DNA of 64,000 nucleotides, taken from the NCBI GenBank assembly GCA_030685065.1, contig JAUXQH010000175.1, forward strand, positions 113,744-177,743, given 5' to 3'. Numbering within the stretch: position 1 is the first letter of the stretch; each line of letters starts with the position of its first letter. Both the position numbers and the translations under genes were made by a program. The notes beneath the pieces were generated by a model. The model did no database searches. It had not been told where the DNA came from and saw only the letters and a program-made list of their open reading frames with translations. The DNA is from Pseudomonadota bacterium. Its GTDB lineage: Bacteria; Myxococcota_A; UBA796; SXON01. Shown here piece by piece: positions 63,292 through 64,000 of this stretch.

Positions 63292-64000
63292 CTACCAATC
63301 CGTCGGCCGATAATCCTTCAGGAACTTCCCCCACACGTGCTCGCCGGTGTTGAAGCCCGCGATGATGGGATCGACGATGCGCGCGGCGCCGTCCACGATG
63401 TCGAGCGGCGGGGAGAATCCCTGCTCGACGGCCTTGCGCTCCGCGATCTCGGCGGGGTCCTCGTCCGACACCCAGCCGGTGTCCACGCTGTTCATGTGGA
63501 TGCCGTCGGCGTGGTAGTCGGGCGCGGAGGTGCGCGTCATCATGTTGAGCGCCGCCTTCGCCATGTTCGTGTGGGGGTGCCGCGTCGTCTTGAAGCGGCG
63601 GTAGAACTGCCCCTCGACCGCCGAGACGTTGACGATGTGCTTGTCGCGCTCGGGAGTGCGGAGCATCAGCGGGGTGAGCCGCGCGTTGAGGAGGAACGGG
63701 GCCACGGCGTTGACGAGCTGCACTTCGAGCAGCTCCACGCTCGGCACCTCGGCGAGCCGGAGCCGCCACGAGTTGCGCCCCCGCAGGTCGACCTGCTGGA
63801 GATCGTGATCGAGCCGCCCCTCGGGAAAGAGCGCTCCCTGCGCGATGCGCTCCTCGGGGAGGAGCGCCACCTGGGACAGCGCCGCCGCGTGCGTGAGCCC
63901 GGCCGCCTCCCCGAGCGCTGGGCCGACGGTCATGCCCTCGGCCGACGGGAGCGCCGCCTCAGGCAACATGTGGTAGCCGCGCAGCCCCTCGTAGGCGCCG
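63292..64000 (-). CDS. Short-chain dehydrogenase/reductase, 5' end beyond the window
   Basis: The C-terminal 236 residues of a larger SDR protein; the frame is open to the window edge (GAYEGLRGYHMLPEA), so the ATG at 63969 is internal. The Rossmann part shows NAVAPFLL, HIVNVSAVEGQF (catalytic Ser), HTNMAKAALNMMTRT and MNSVDTGWVSDEDP. The Lys of the YxxxK motif is present, but the Tyr position is Thr (T-N-M-A-K), which departs from the standard SDR mechanism. A preceding segment with GRNSWRLRLAEVPSVELLE is characteristic of a family of long SDR-like proteins in bacteria and eukaryotic microbes whose function I do not know. It converges on the radical SAM gene across the repeat-containing gap. 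Confidence 0.78.
   Translation of the reverse strand, partial: GAYEGLRGYHMLPEAALPSAEGMTVGPALGEAAGLTHAAALSQVALLPEERIAQGALFPEGRLDHDLQQVDLRGRNSWRLRLAEVPSVELLEVQLVNAVAPFLLNARLTPLMLRTPERDKHIVNVSAVEGQFYRRFKTTRHPHTNMAKAALNMMTRTSAPDYHADGIHMNSVDTGWVSDEDPAEIAERKAVEQGFSPPLDIVDGAARIVDPIIAGFNTGEHVWGKFLKDYRPTDW

Overview
The window is very GC-rich DNA that is almost entirely coding. It reads as chromosome of a Gram-negative bacterium, most likely a myxobacterium-like lineage (Myxococcota, the former Deltaproteobacteria). The reasons are an outer-membrane core glycosyltransferase, a TonB-type protein, many short lipoprotein signals, Asp/Cys-rich 'MopE-like' and FG-GAP surface lipoproteins, PEGA-domain proteins, a Ser/Thr kinase with an extracellular sensor, and large multidomain sensor kinases. 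The taxonomic placement is inference. I see no tRNA, rRNA, CRISPR array, insertion sequence or prophage gene.

Layout. 1-6275 (+): end of a WaaG-like glycosyltransferase, a class A penicillin-binding protein, a lipoprotein, a prenyl diphosphate synthase and a TlyA-type rRNA methyltransferase, mostly with overlapping ends. 6298-10854: a MopE-like lipoprotein converging on a long S41 (Ctp/Prc) protease. 10894-15423 (+): larB, larC, a PAS protein with a bare histidine-kinase helix, a tandem universal stress protein and a secreted protein. 15462-17321: a VOC protein behind a perfect palindrome, then an SPFH protein with two GYF_2 domains. 17418-22435 (-): a PEGA protein and a 1319-residue lipoprotein made of 35 Asp/Cys repeats. 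22516-26554 (+): a Tat-exported molybdenum hydroxylase, its FAD subunit and a coupled small Cys-rich protein. 26619-33585: a PAS/GAF sensor kinase, a TonB-like protein, a Ser/Thr kinase with a Cache-like domain and selB. 33679-50330: mostly lipoproteins and surface proteins (zinc ribbon, propeller, FG-GAP/ASPIC, cytochrome P460-like, ferritin-like), plus an orphan ABC ATPase, a GT-C enzyme, an SGNH hydrolase and a methyltransferase.

50410-61252 is the most interesting stretch. A membrane-anchored FtsH-like AAA+ protein without the FtsH peptidase domain is translationally coupled to an M50 site-2 protease. After two divergent cell-envelope genes comes an operon with three HflK/HflC-type SPFH proteins, the first fused to an EamA/DMT transporter, ending in a sulfatase-superfamily enzyme. 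HflK and HflC are known partners of FtsH. Together these genes could form an unusual membrane proteolysis or quality-control system, but that link is inference. The window closes with a B12-type radical SAM protein, a 336-bp gap carrying iteron-like repeats, and a partial SDR gene running off the end.

A second theme is promoter architecture. At least six genes that could start transcripts have a TAnnnT-like hexamer exactly 6 nt before the start codon and no Shine-Dalgarno sequence, as expected for leaderless mRNAs. Genes inside operons instead overlap their neighbours by ATGA, GTGA or TGATG.
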